A stretch of DNA of 64,000 bases from Lepeophtheirus salmonis (lineage: Eukaryota; Arthropoda; Copepoda; Siphonostomatoida; Caligidae). The DNA is taken from positions 24,505,886 through 24,569,885 of the forward strand of contig NC_052143.2 of assembly GCF_016086655.4 (NCBI RefSeq), read 5' to 3'. The translations under genes and the position numbers were made by a program. Under the pieces are notes generated by a model. The model was not told where the DNA came from. It did no database searches and worked only from the letters and a program-made list of their open reading frames with translations. Positions 35,701 through 46,763 of the stretch are shown here, piece by piece; position 1 is the stretch's first letter, and every line of letters begins with the position of its first letter.

Positions 35701-37082
35701 ATATCCTTTTTTTTTATTGTCAGGGTGACCACGCTATTTTTGGTTTCTTTTTTAAACATACCGGTGTTTCATATTATTTGAATCTCTGATGATCATTATC
35801 TACATTACATTCTAACTTCAAAGGAACATTAAAGTAACCTATCAAAATCTTATATGAGGAATATTGACTTTTTATGTTTCCCGTTAAAAATTATGTAAAT
35901 ATTTGTAATTGTGTCCTTCTCTTTAATGCAAATCAATGCCACATCAATAGATGGATAAAATAACGACTTTAAATGAATATATATGTACACAAAGGTAGAG
36001 TTTTTCATTTTTTTTTTTTTTGTGAATGGGTTTTTTGATTACATTTATAGCGAATCAGATGTTGGAGACAGGATAGTAGATATTTATGTATGTAATATGA
36101 GTGTAATGTACATGCACACATACCTATATTATATGCCTCAACTATGTATGTAAATCCTTAATAAGAGAAGGAGAGGAGAAGAGGGAGGATAAGGTTATGA
36201 GAAAAAGATAATCACTGATGCGAAAATATTATTTTCTTATTTCTATTCCTTCTACTAAGTATATATGTATAAAATATATTTTCTATCATTATTATGACTG
36301 TAACCATTTGAATAAAAGGGAACAAAGGAAAAACCGTGTAATGGTTGCACATATTCCTTTTTAAAAGTCCATTTGTACATACTCATGAGTCTTCATAATA
36401 GTAATCTATAGAACGATTTTAGTAACATCACACAGATTACATACCAAACTGAAAATAAAACCCATATTATAGACATACATATAATCAATAAAAATACATT
36501 TTTTGGTCTCCGATGATTTGAGAGGTAATGTTAAACAATACTCGCTACTGCCTCGATCTTACTATTTCCATTATCCTATTTATTTAAACTTGAGTGTCAA
36601 GAGGCCAAATATTGAAATGGTATGGAAACTGAATCAGTTTCCATTTTTTAGCAAAACAATGTGAATAACAAGTTTTAAATTTTTATAAAACGTTATAAAC
36701 TACTGTTTGAATTAGAAATGAGATGGAGAAAATACTCAAAAGATGCCGAGGTTTTCTTAGAAATCATGGCTCGTGACCCAAGGAAAGAAGAAAAAACGTC
36801 GAGCGTTTCTCAATTTCCTTATATACAAGCAAAAGGCTGAAATGGAAATATATAAAGAATTTGAGGACTTAGTTGAAGACTAGAGGAAAGATAATCTAAT
36901 ATAGGGTAAAGATTGGAACTGAATGCATCAGAAAATGAAGAATGTAAAACAATACAAAAAAAGTTGGAGGACAGTGTTCAATAAACAAGGTAAGATCGTT
37001 GAAGACCCATACAAAATTGGTGCTACCCTGAAAAATCCTGAAAAAAGTTATTTTGGGGTTGTTGGATTAGTAGGAAACACTG
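35701..37082. other. Mostly AT-rich stretch
   Basis: A TATA- and ATGTATGTA-rich low-complexity block covers about 35980-36270. From 36720 to 37030 the plus strand is A/G-rich and reads open for 30-40 codons in two frames (RWRKYSKDAEVFLEIMARDP; KQKAEMEIYKEFEDLVED). This could be upstream LINE sequence belonging with 37083-37330, but I recognise no motif. Confidence 0.35.
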
Positions 37083-37330
37083 GATTATGAGTAATTTCAG
37101 ATGGTTAAGAAGATTGAATGAGAGTCAAAGTACATGGGCAAGCATAATAAAGGTGGTTATGAGATGCTGCATGTTCGAAGTTACTTGAGAACGTTTTATT
37201 GGGTATGAAAGGAGCAGATCCTTCAGTTCGAATCCCAAGAATATTAAGGATCTTTGAAGAGAACAGTCAGTGGAAACTGAACCAAAGAGGATGGAGAGTG
37301 GTGGGAGATATACCATTGGACGAGTTATAA
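37083..37330 (+). pseudogene. LINE 3' coding fragment, relative of the 55 kb copy
   Basis: The plus strand reads SNFRWLRRLNESQSTWASII, a segment typical of the region after the reverse transcriptase in non-LTR retrotransposons, then a block with GTATGAAAGGAGCAGA and CAAGAATATTAAGGATCTTT. Both blocks match 55600-55870 in order and orientation, but the roughly 100 bp separating them at 55 kb is missing here. The relation to the 55 kb copy carries the call. No catalytic motif is present. Confidence 0.6.
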
Positions 37331-38744
37331 AACGATCTATTTTATGGACGAATCCAATATTTCATTGGAAATCAATTTTTATTTTTTTTGCACCTGAAAA
37401 TGCAACTGCACCGTTATAGGCATGGACACCCATAAAGGACACACACATAAATTCTATTTTTATACATACAGATAACAGGATTCGAGATGTAAATTTTTTT
37501 TGACGCCTTATAGCTAAATTTTAAAAATGGGTCCAAATAGGACACAAAAGCCGTCCTATAAAACATGTGTTTATGTGACATAGTGGCATCATCATCATTC
37601 CATCTTGGCTAATTTTTTAATAATATTTAATACTTTATTCTTTTTTATTATGAAGGCCCATAACCACTCATATTATATAAAATAAAATAAGTCAGTACAG
37701 GAATTGAGATCAAACATGTCAATTGAAGAATTTAGTAAAACAAATAAATAAAATATGACGAGTAAAACGATCATAAATAATAAAACACTTGGAAACTGAA
37801 CAAACAACCGTGAAGAGAGTCTGAAATTCACATTCAAAACAATTACTTCCCAAAAGTGTTTTATGGTTTAATAATTCCTTTCAAAGCATTCAAATATTTT
37901 CGGGTAGAATCGTTATAAATCCGCTCCATATTTCCATACAGATCCCGACACATTTGGAATCTTCAAAGAGAAGGCAGAATATTGTATAGCAGCAAATATA
38001 AAAATTGCTCGCAATTATTCAGCCTCCGGTGGCTTATAGGAGCATAACTTGTTTGCATTTAGGCTTTGACATTAGACAAAGCAACATTTAATGTCTTTAT
38101 ATTATTAGAAGAAGTCCCACTATTCGATACATCAAAAAATATCATCTCGTTTATTAAATTTGATTCGATGTTTTCTTGCCAATATACATTCAATGATTTA
38201 GCTCCCTTTAAAATCTGAACATGAAGACAATCGAGAGGAAGGCATGTATGGTAGAATTAATAGTTCTCTCACAGTCTTTGCATAGAGAGTCACAAAAATA
38301 TAGATTCGCCAATGTTTGAGGTTTTGCTATGAACCCCTTATCATCGTTGATATGAAGCAACGGCCCTTGCATTTTCTTGTGCCAGTGTCTACAAAAGTCT
38401 AAAAGATTCATACAAAGGGTCGCATAACTTATTAACACTTCTTCCTTATTGTTACTGCTAATACATTTTCAGATGCCAGAGAAACGGAGGAATGTAGTAT
38501 TTTTCGAATCTTTCCAGAGGAAAATTAAATTTACATGGTACAATAACTGAGGAGGGTTGTTTTTTAAGATAATAAACTGATATGATATCATCGCATAATG
38601 CTAGAATATTCAAAATCTGGGTCGCTCCGTTTGGAAGATTTTTTTTATGTGTTCTGGGGAAGGTATAGAGATCGTCTAGTTAGTAATACACAATAAAAGG
38701 TATCATAAAAACATTGATAAATAAACAAATAGATCATTCTCTAG
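37331..38744. other. Unassigned stretch with one protein-like minus-strand frame
   Basis: The minus strand at 38438-38208 has a 76-codon frame (HKKMQGPLLHINDDKGFIAK, then CDSLCKDCERTINSTIHAF). It continues after its stop through further open pieces to about 37870 (SNSGTSSNNIKTLNVALSN; MERIYNDSTRKYLNALKGI). The pieces look like one decayed coding sequence of 150-200 residues. It lies just downstream of the gypsy integrase on the same strand, where an envelope-like ORF or 3' LTR could be, but nothing in it shows that. Unrecognised. Confidence 0.3.
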
Positions 38745-39400
38745 TTGTAGATCTTGTGCATCTTATAATCGGAGACGCTGGAAGGATACTTGGAACCCCA
38801 AATGTAGGTTGAATTCTATCTACCAAGACATTGTCAGTTCTTGATCCCAAGTCCAATTTATAGTAAAGGTCGTGCTTCTCAATCACCTTAAACGGGCCCA
38901 AGAAAGTTGGAGAAGGAGACTGTTTTATATGTTCATTTTTAACAAAAACAATTTTTTTTTTTAATTGTTTGGTAATGGCTCCTTTATTAAAGTGTCTCGA
39001 AAGAACGTGTGTTATTTTCTCTATTATTTTAAAGAAACTTTTGACGTCTTGGTTGCCAGAACTAAAGGTGGACGCGTTAAATCAATTAAAGGCCATAGAT
39101 CCTGAGTGACCTGTGAGTAATTAAAAAGGTGAATATTTAGAACCTGAGTCTATTGGTACTGAGTTCCTCAATCCCCATAAAACTACAGGTAGTGCATTGA
39201 TTCAGTCTTCTTTTTCTTCCAGCATTCGTACTACTAGCCCAGTCTTAAATGATCTGTGGAAACGTTCTATGAGTCCGTTGGACTCTAAATGATACAAAGG
39301 TTGTGTTTTTGGTTCTTTATTGTGTATTACTAACAAGACGATGATTTGTTTACTCACTCTGTCGTCTAGGTGGAGTAGTGGAGGAGTTCGACTTGTTTAG
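38745..39400 (-). pseudogene. Ty3/gypsy integrase, C-terminal part
   Basis: The minus strand near 39290-39150 reads ERFHRSFKTGLVVRMLEEKE, then INALPVVLWGLRNSVP, the conserved end of the integrase catalytic core. It is followed after a decayed part by FLGPFKVIEKHDLYYKLDL and DRIQPTFGVPS (38900-38790), matching the C-terminal region after the core that ends with the substrate-recognition domain. The first two acidic residues of the core (DDE) and the zinc-finger region are missing, because the middle of pol is deleted between this part and gag. The intact enzyme inserts the element's cDNA into the genome. Several stops are present. Confidence 0.75.
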
Positions 39401-39479
39401 ATGGTATTAATTATTCATCATATACCTCGTATTCTTTTTTCCTTTTTAGATTTAGTAAATTTGGACGAGTTATGAAGAG

Positions 39480-40080
39480 TTTTTGGAAAAAATCATTGAT
39501 AGGGGGCGATGCAGACGAGTCTTCAACAGTGGAAATATTTGAATTTCTAAGTTCTTTGGCTGCAACACACATTTGCTTCAACTCTTCAATAGATGGGACT
39601 GTGCTCTGAAGTACACTTGCTGGTCTTTAGGGACATTTCTGATGAGGGCATCTCGTAGTAAATGATGACGCAAATCATGAATGTATTCCTTGTCAAGGAG
39701 ACACTCAACTTCATCTATAACTCCCCCAGGGGAAAATCCTGATGAATTGCACAGCATACCAGAATTTTTTTAAATTATATCTGAAGGTGAGAGACTATAT
39801 TTCTGTAAAATTGTCTTTTTTGCACAATCATACATAAGTCCTTCTTTTTTTAATAGCAATATACCTAAAATTTCACCAGGTAATGCTGAAGCCATTAAAC
39901 AATATTTGGTCTGATCTTCATTGATCTTCCTCATCAAAAAATCCAGTTTAATTCTACGAAACCAATTTTCCAAATCCTTCGTCTAAAACTTTAGAAGACG
40001 TAGATCTGCTACGCAAGAGTTAAGTTGCTGACCTCTTTTTCGCTAGGTACTTTTGTTCGATCTGAGAGACATTGCCTGCA
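39480..40080 (-). pseudogene. Ty3/gypsy Gag fragment
   Basis: The minus strand at 39973-39770 holds ENWFRRIKLDFLMRKINEDQ, TKYCLMASALPGEI, then a segment ending KKTILQKYSLSP. It continues with GGVIDEVECLLDKEYIHDLR, HHLLRDALIRNVPKDQQ to about 39560. This order is that of the capsid region of Ty3/gypsy Gag proteins, which form the virus-like particle. The start lies shortly after the primer-binding site at 40122-40139, as expected. No protease or reverse transcriptase is seen before the integrase end at about 39400, so about 3 kb of pol has been lost. Confidence 0.75.
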
Positions 40081-40121
40081 TGGTCTTAACAATCAAAATG
40101 AGATTTTCTAAGAGGCATGAT

Positions 40122-40139
40122 ATCACGTCGGGGTCACCA
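40122..40139 (-). other. Retrotransposon primer-binding site, tRNA-Trp type
   Basis: The plus strand reads ATCACGTCGGGGTCACCA, identical over 18 bases to the 3' end of animal tRNA-Trp including the added CCA (family sequence from memory). On the element's strand it is the complementary site where the tRNA primes reverse transcription. It directly abuts TGTTAAG at 40141, whose complement CTTAACA ends the LTR with the usual CA. Confidence 0.8.
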
Positions 40140-40140
40140 A

Positions 40141-40190
40141 TGTTAAGATTTCAAGATATTTATTTTAAAACAGAAAAAATGATAAAAACC
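40141..40190 (-). repeat. LTR edge of the gypsy element
   Basis: Sequence beginning TGTTAAGATTTCAAG next to the primer-binding site is the inner end of the 5' LTR (minus-strand orientation). Only about 50 bp can be assigned before homology to the leader of a family A Tc1 copy begins. No second LTR was found near 38.7 kb, so length and limits are unknown. Confidence 0.55.
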
Positions 40191-40760
40191 ATAAGCAATT
40201 AGTTAAAAACGAGAATAAAAAACCTGAGGTCTATAACTTACATCAAATTCTTGAACGTGATTGACCAATTTCTATTTGCGCACTCCAAGCAGTTGGGGAT
40301 CTCTAGGACCACTGTTTACGTCGTCAACAAGTTCGAAACGTTGAAGAGGAAGTAGGGATCTCTCAAAAAGGTCAGGCTGGATCCGGAGGAATTAAATAGA
40401 ACAGCCTGGCTAAATCCCTTAAGTTTATAAGGGTCCATGCAATTGATCTCGGAGTTTAACACCAGACTGTCCAGAGATACAAAACATACCATAAAAGTTG
40501 GTGAAAGAGCATTGTGAGGGTGGAAAGACCACTTTTGACACCAGAAATGGAAAAACTCGTTTCTTCCGTTTCAGAAAGAGTCTTTTGAACTTTTTTTGAC
40601 ATTTTAGGGTCCCCTACAGCCCTGATACCAACACCCTCGAGTACACATTTTGAATGCTCTCAAGGGGAAGGACTGAAGTGCCCGTCATACAAACACCGAG
40701 CCCTTACTTATTTGACGCCTGAGGCTACCTAACTTTTGCTCATAGCTCGGTTTATCATTC
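40190..40760 (+). mobile_element. Family A Tc1/mariner copy with internal deletion
   Basis: A leader trace (CATAAGCAATTAGTTA) is followed by LNVIDQF-type start sequence, the first HTH (frames broken), the linker with GATCCGGAGGAATTAAAT, the second HTH zone, and CCACTTTTGACACCAG. The shared deletion junction follows (CTTTTGAACTTTTTTTGACA, then CCCCTACAGCCCTGATACCA). The C-terminus is decayed after 40680, and no right TIR is visible. Frameshifts occur throughout. It abuts the gypsy LTR remnant, which suggests insertion into or next to the LTR. Confidence 0.75.
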
Positions 40761-42070
40761 ATTCCGTATATTTCACAGTCTTGGAACTGTTAACATTTTT
40801 AGTAAGTATTGGTTCGTTTTTTACATTTATTTGTTCGTTTTACGATACATATTCACTTTCTTGATCACGGAATGCCGGCATCATCCCTGACTCATAAAAA
40901 CAGAAAGAATAAGAAAAAACGAAAAAGAGACAAATTATGCACATATAATTGAACGCTGTTCAATCATTATTTCAGTCGTTCTTATTTCTTGAGGCACTCA
41001 AGTGCTCAAAAATGAATGAAAATAAACAAAGTGACTCATTTTTACTCAATATCCTAGCCTGATTTTTGATTAATGCTGTCAAATCTATTGAATTTTTAGT
41101 TTCACTAAAAGCAGGAAATAAATCATTTTGAAAAATATTGTGCAAAAAATAATGGAGGTAGATGAAAATCATTTTTCATTCTACTTTTTTTTCCTTTATC
41201 AACTTTTTGAAGTATTGAGCTTTCTTATATATTCTATTGTGATAAGATTGACCTTGTTGCATATACTGTTGTAAGAACAACATATCTTCTTCCATTTTAA
41301 TTATATGCATTAGCATATAAATGTAATATCAATAAATTATCTAAATTACAAGTTAGTTCATCTTGACGTCTTGAAGTCGAAAGGTTTCATTATTTTTCAT
41401 TGTGTCTTTAAATTTATATATATATATATTTTCAACATAAGCAAGGAATGATTACGTAAATATTTTTTAATTTTCCCTAATATTTATTGTAATTATGGAT
41501 ATCCATTAACCAAATAGTTAACATTCAAATTCAATAATAGTCTTAGAATTTTTTCATTCGAAGTGATTTTTATCCACTTTTTTGAAATTGTAAGTCCCCA
41601 AAACTCATTCAATAATCATTTTAGAAAGCATTAATTTTAAAACGATAATTGTTGATATAAAAATACACACCTAAACTGGATAAAAATTTGAATTATAAGA
41701 AAGCCAGACGTTGGCATGTACTTTTAAGTTGAATAGTGTAAGACATCCTTAGACGCTTCTGTACGCTTCCAACGCTTCACGCAAAGTATACTTTACTTGT
41801 CTTAAGGAATAAACCAAAAAAATTAAAACAGGATATAGGGTATTAGTGCCGTAATCTGTTTCAGGACTTAGTTGGAGTGACAATGGATCACACACCATTC
41901 ACCCTTTAAGTAACTTTGAAATAAAAAATGAGGAAATTTAATATTTTTTTTCATGAAAATATTACTTTAATTAACTACAGAGCAAACTTAGTGTGAGTTT
42001 GACATTTCAAATTGTTAGATTTGAATTATTTCATGGGTGCATGGAAAATACCGTAGACAGACAGAACTTC
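40761..42070. other. AT-rich stretch
   Basis: A short (TA)n run is at about 41419-41430. Frames such as 40972-41172 (-) are AT-biased and not credible. No other feature is seen. Confidence 0.4.
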
Positions 42071-43037
42071 GACCAACAAACCGTCGAATAGACTAAAAGT
42101 AGACCAGACAAAATGTCGACTGTAGAAATAATGTAAGGGGCTCCTCCAAATGTTATTGCAATATATCCCATTCAGTCTTTTCCCGTCTGAAACATACCCC
42201 TTCCCAGTAAGGGCCCCTCCCAACCCCCTTAAACAACCCGAATGTTGGGTCTGTTTTCAGGGAGCACCGTGTCCCAAAATGGGATAAAACTCACTGCCAC
42301 TATTAAAGCAACCAATAAGAGCCCTAACTACCCCTAATTTACACCCAAAATATTGGGACTGTTTGAGGTGCCGCCAGGGCCCAAATGGGATGAACCCCAC
42401 CACCAGTACTAACATTTACCCCCCGAAGGGCCTCCAAAATTTGAGGCTGTTTTGAGTTTTACCTCTTTTTGGGGACAGACTGTACCTGAAAGCTGCCCCA
42501 ATTTCCTGGATATAAATTAAGCTGTTGAGATTGAAGGTAATCTATCTTACGGTGGTGAGTTTCATCTCTTGTTAAGACCTGGTGATACATGAAAACATAC
42601 CAACATTCGCTGTATAAATTATGGGGTGTTCAGGGGGCGTTACTGTTGTTTATGTAGGGGAGATGTCTCTTTTAATTTGATTATAAGAAAATAATAGATA
42701 TTAAATAAGAATATTTAATATATATTAACATTATGAATATTAATTTTTGTGGAATAAATTGGTGTGCTGAGAGTTCAATTACTTAAAAATAATTGAATTA
42801 ACAGCGCAGCGGTGGGGTTCATCTCATTTTGGGACTCTGTGGTTCCCGAAATAACCCCAAATTTCTTGTCATCAATTGGGGTTTGTGAGGTTTCCTTACT
42901 ATTAGTTTATGTAGGGGTGGTGGGGTAAATATCTCGGGCAGGAAATGTCTGGAGTGAAATGTCTTAGGAACTGTTTTTCATATTTGGAAATGTAATATTT
43001 TTCGGTCGAAGTTTTGTCGTTTGACGTTCTGTTGGTC
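42071..43037. mobile_element. Non-autonomous DNA element with TIRs and repeated GC-rich units
   Basis: The left end GACCAACAAACCGTCGAA (42071) with GACAAAATGTCGAC ending at 42120 matches the reverse complement of 43005-43037 (GACCAACAGAACGTCAAA, then GACAAAACTTCGAC). Inside, a unit of the form CCCAAATGGGATGAACCCCA (about 42389-42412) recurs, as a variant GTCCCAAAATGGGATAAAAC at about 42270 and inverted as GGGGTTCATCTCATTTTGGG at about 42814-42835. The composition is clearly more GC-rich than the surroundings. No coding frame is recognised. It could be a MITE, a satellite-bearing transposon, or a Helitron-like element. Confidence 0.6.
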
Positions 43038-43170
43038 ATCGTTATGACCTACTACCTTCATGGTAGTGGTTAGTATTGATAATTAACTGTTACTCTATAG
43101 TAACAAAATATCAGGCATCCATTATTGAAACGTTTATATAATATGTACTCTCATAACTTTTTATATTTTT

Positions 43171-43636
43171 CCGCTCGGTGTATTAAAATCTGAAAACTTA
43201 TTAATTCAATAATTAAGGAAGGTTGAGTGATTGATATTATTGGATATTTCGTTATATTACAGCATAAATATTAGTTACAAAATAAAAAAAGTTAAGCTCT
43301 CTAGTTTACGTACACGTTGAGAAAATGATCCTTGAACGTGATCAACGAATTTCCATTCACGCACTTCCAGCAGTTAAACGTCTCCAGAACAACAGTTTAC
43401 GTCGTCATCAAGTCCAAAACGTTTGAGAAGAAGAAGGGCTCTATAAAAAAGGCCAAACTTGACCCGAAGGAGATAAAGCAAAAAATAAAAAAAAGCGGCT
43501 AGATTAATGATTAAGAGAGCTCAGACATACACTATTTATAATACTAGTTTAGTTGAAATTATATTATTAATTAATAAATTATATGTTGCATAAGTTTATA
43601 ATTCAAAATGTTCAGATTTTAATGGACCAATCGGTA
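43171..43636 (+). mobile_element. Short family A copy, nearly all coding sequence deleted
   Basis: The left TIR CGCTCGGTGTATTAAAATCT (43173) and right TIR GTTCAGATTTTAATGGACCA through CGGTA (43610-43636) bound a unit of about 465 bp. The start MILERDQRISIHALPAV at 43326 matches family A. The N-terminal region runs to GACCCGAAGGAGATAAAG and then, after an A-rich joint, to the last codons (AGATTAATGATTAAGAGAGC). The deletion is therefore larger than the one shared by the other copies and removes the C-terminal domain too. Confidence 0.8.
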
Positions 43637-44885
43637 CACATCACTAGGAATATTTTTTTTAAGAATGTACATATTTTTTATATTTAATTTATACACCCAT
43701 GATGCAAAAAATATAAATTTTTATACAACTTTAACTATAGTGAGACATAACACTTTGAATTTCGTTTCTAACGAACTAAGAAAAGGGATATTAACTATTT
43801 AATCAAATTAAATGATATTTTTTCATTCAAAAACCAATACTTATTGTAAGGTTCAACAAAAATTAGGGGGTTCGCCCAGCTGAAACCAAAACAAAGTTAA
43901 AAGGATGATTCATATTTAGACTCATTTGCCAAACTGGGACTATATTAAATCTCGAAATGAGGAGAAACTACAATTCAATCAATAATAGAGGCATACGCAG
44001 ATAAATTAGTTTATAAAAAATATTAAAATAGGAACATAAGATACGACATAATGCTGTTGTAGTAAGACAGGTCACTGGGTCTTAAAAGCAAAAAATATGG
44101 AGATAAGAGATATTATAAAAATTATGTGCATAAAAACTAAAACGGACACGAGTAGATTAGATTAGAGTTAGGTTGTTCGTACATTACATGTTGTAAAAAA
44201 TTTTAATATATATTTTTGTGACACTCTAATATACATATACAATATTTAAAATATAGTATTTGTTATGTCAAATTTTGTAGTTAGCTAGAAGAAAAAAAGC
44301 TATATAGCTGGTTTTTTCTTTCATCGAATACATAATTAGAATAAAAATGTAGCAAATTGTGTATTATTAACATTATTAAATTATCTATTGAGTTTAATAA
44401 CTTGGATAAAATTATCATTATGCTTTATACATTTTACACGATTCCTGGAAAATTTCTAAAATTAATATTTCGTTATTATAAATAATTAGTAATTTATCTT
44501 ATTTATAATAATTATGAATTGTTCCCATTTTCTAAATCTATATTTTTTATAATAATTCAAATAAATCTATTCCACAGCCCCTTTCCCTTTCTAATCCTTC
44601 TACGAGTAGGATGTTTAAGCAACGGTGTTTGGAAACTCCAACATTAAAATACTTGCTGTATCAATATATTTACCCTTAATAGCTGTTAATAGGGATGACA
44701 ATTTTATGGGGACAACAGAGAGTTTAGCAATTAGAAAAGGAAAATGGTTGGACCTTGTACTTTTATTTCTTTTTTGTTCGTTCTTCAATAGATCATTCTG
44801 GTGCTAATATCTCCCTCTTACAGAATCATTATCACCTATCTTTGGTGTAAATTGTTATAACTTTGCAAAATAAGTTTAATACCAA
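43637..44885. other. AT-rich spacer
   Basis: No gene or repeat is recognised. A plus-strand frame at 44625-44807 (60 codons) has no domain. Confidence 0.4.
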
Positions 44886-45555
44886 GTGATCTAAAGTGAT
44901 CGATTAATTTTCATTTGCACACCCCAAGCAGTTTGGCATCTCCAGGACCATCGTCTATGTCATCAGCAAGTTCCAAACGTTGGAGTGGAAGAATGAATCT
45001 ATCAAAAAAGGTCAAACAATATCCAGAGGAGTTGAAAAAACCCACAGCCGAGGCCAATCAATCTGCTCAAGTCCATGAGGTCCCATGCATGAGATCTCAC
45101 GGTTTGACTGCAGGATGTCTAGAGAATTATAAAAAAAGTGAGTGGAAAGAGCCTTGTGAGGGTGGAAATGCCACTTTTGACATCAGTAATGAAAGAAACT
45201 CATCTCCTCCGTTGCAAGACTCTTTTTAAATGAGTCATTTAACTTTCTTTGAACTCTTTTTTGACGCTTTTTTGACCACCCCCTACAGCTCTGATGCCAA
45301 CCCCTTGACTACGCCTTCTGGGTGAATGTCAAGGGGAAGGCTTGTAGTGTCTGTCATCCAAACACCGAGACCCTCAAAGCCACTGTTAGGACGTACTGGA
45401 ACGCCATGATAGAGGGTTACAGCCGCATCCGCCACCTCATAGACGCCATTATTGCCGCTAAGAGAGGCTATATTAATGATTAAGAGAGCTCAAACACACA
45501 TCCATTTATAGTATTAATTTTGTTGAAATTCTATTGTTAATCAATAAAATATAGA
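44886..45555 (+). mobile_element. Family A Tc1/mariner copy with internal deletion
   Basis: The coding part starts near 44890 (GTGATCGATTAATTTTC). HTH one (PSSLASPGPSSMSSASS in a shifted frame), the linker, HTH two (GTCCATGAGGTCCCATGC) and KETHL-type sequence follow, then the shared junction near 45255-45285. The C-terminal block is well preserved: YSSDAN with a one-base loss after it, FWVNVKGKACSVCHPNTETL, KATVRTYWNAMIEG, then AIIAAKRGYIND and stop at 45483. It retains the third catalytic aspartate (SSDAN) but lacks the first two. The right TIR is decayed; GTTCCAGGATGACTTGGAC at 45562 might be its trace. Confidence 0.85.
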
Positions 45556-45984
45556 AAAATCGTTCCAGGATGACTTGGACTGGTAAACACAAGGGGACTA
45601 TAAAGGAAGTGTCATTTCATCTTGCCTCAAAATTTAGCTGACAATAAAGTTGGCTTATGGAAATCAATTTTGAAAAGTATGTTTAGTATGGGTATGATAT
45701 GAAAAACAGGTCTGATTATGGGGCTAACGATCTCTTTATACTTTAAAAAAAATAGATATTTGTTTTAGAAAGGTCGTCGTGTACAAATATTCTCGAAGTG
45801 TTAATCAAGGGGAACAGAAAATGTGGTTAAAAAAATGGTGGCATTCTACAAATATTCAGCCAAAATGTAGGAGAGAAGATGGTACATATAAGTTACGCTG
45901 GAAGCATAAATACAAGTGACCTGCAAGAGGGCGATGGGGTGATATTGATGAATCCTGTCGGACCGTGAATGTTTTTGGAAAAAA

Positions 45985-46195
45985 AAGAACTCAAAATCAA
46001 TAGTTATTCACAAAAATTGAATTTTTTGGAATTTTTTTAAAAATATTTTTTGGAGAAAAAATTTTAAATATCAAATTTTTTTCGAAAAAAATTACACAAA
46101 TCTACAGTTTTTCTCAAAAAAACAAATTTTAAGGGAAAAAAATTCAAAAATCCATATTTATTCACAGAAATTAAATTTTGGGTGGGTGGGGGGGA
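45985..46195 (+). repeat. AT tract of TTTTTTGGA / CACAAAAATT units
   Basis: Irregular repeats of GAATTTTTTGGAATTTTTTT, TTCACAAAAATTGAA and TTCACAGAAATTAAATTTTG lie here, ending in a G-rich run (GGGTGGGTGGGGGGG) near 46178-46192. It is similar in vocabulary to 16530-16625. I see no coding content. Confidence 0.5.
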
Positions 46196-46264
46196 AGTAG
46201 TACAAGAATAAACATAGTGTCTATACGAAGTTCGTTTTCAATTTTCGTGGACAACGTATATATG

Positions 46265-46396
46265 ATATGATATAGTATATTTTGGAACAAACTTCTCTGA
46301 CAATCGTCTCATACTCAAAACATTCGAAAAAAATTAAAGGCATAAGCCAACCGATATGCCATTATCCTCAGCAACTTCTCTGATAGTCATTCGACA
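46265..46396 (-). pseudogene. SETMAR-type mariner transposase, second HTH
   Basis: Minus strand from 46390: MTIREVAEDNGISVGLCL, stop, FFSNVLSMRRLSEKFVPK. This is the second helix-turn-helix of mariner transposases of the Mos1/SETMAR group (R-IREVAEDVGIS, then I-SN-LGMRRVAAKFVPK in the family). The catalytic domain would follow at lower coordinates and is not seen. It belongs logically with the first-HTH piece at 46960-47218, on the same strand, but about 560 bp of other sequence lies between. Confidence 0.7.
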
Positions 46397-46763
46397 TTTT
46401 TTTCCTTTAATAACGATAGTTATTTTATATTATTTACATATCTTAGTACATATACACACTATAAATCAAATATCACCTTAACATAAACATCAAATACATA
46501 TAATTGGTAATTTATTAGTTATAGTTAAATTGGTACATCAATATATCCATTAAAAAATGGTTAATGAGCATATCTATAATATCAAATTATTAATATAATT
46601 AACTATCGTTAAAGGAAACCAATAATCTAGTACAACGACTTCCATATTTTTATTATTCTTTTGCCCTTAACATCTCCCATTAAAAATTCTGAGAGATACA
46701 GAAGCAGGTCAAGATTAATAAACAACGCTGTACGTAATACGTAAATATTATCATTAAAAATTA

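Noticed and set aside
45590..45970. Possible transposase with RWGDIDESCRTVNVFG
   Set aside because: Some codon-like sequence on the plus strand, but no motif order that supports an ISXO2 or other named family.
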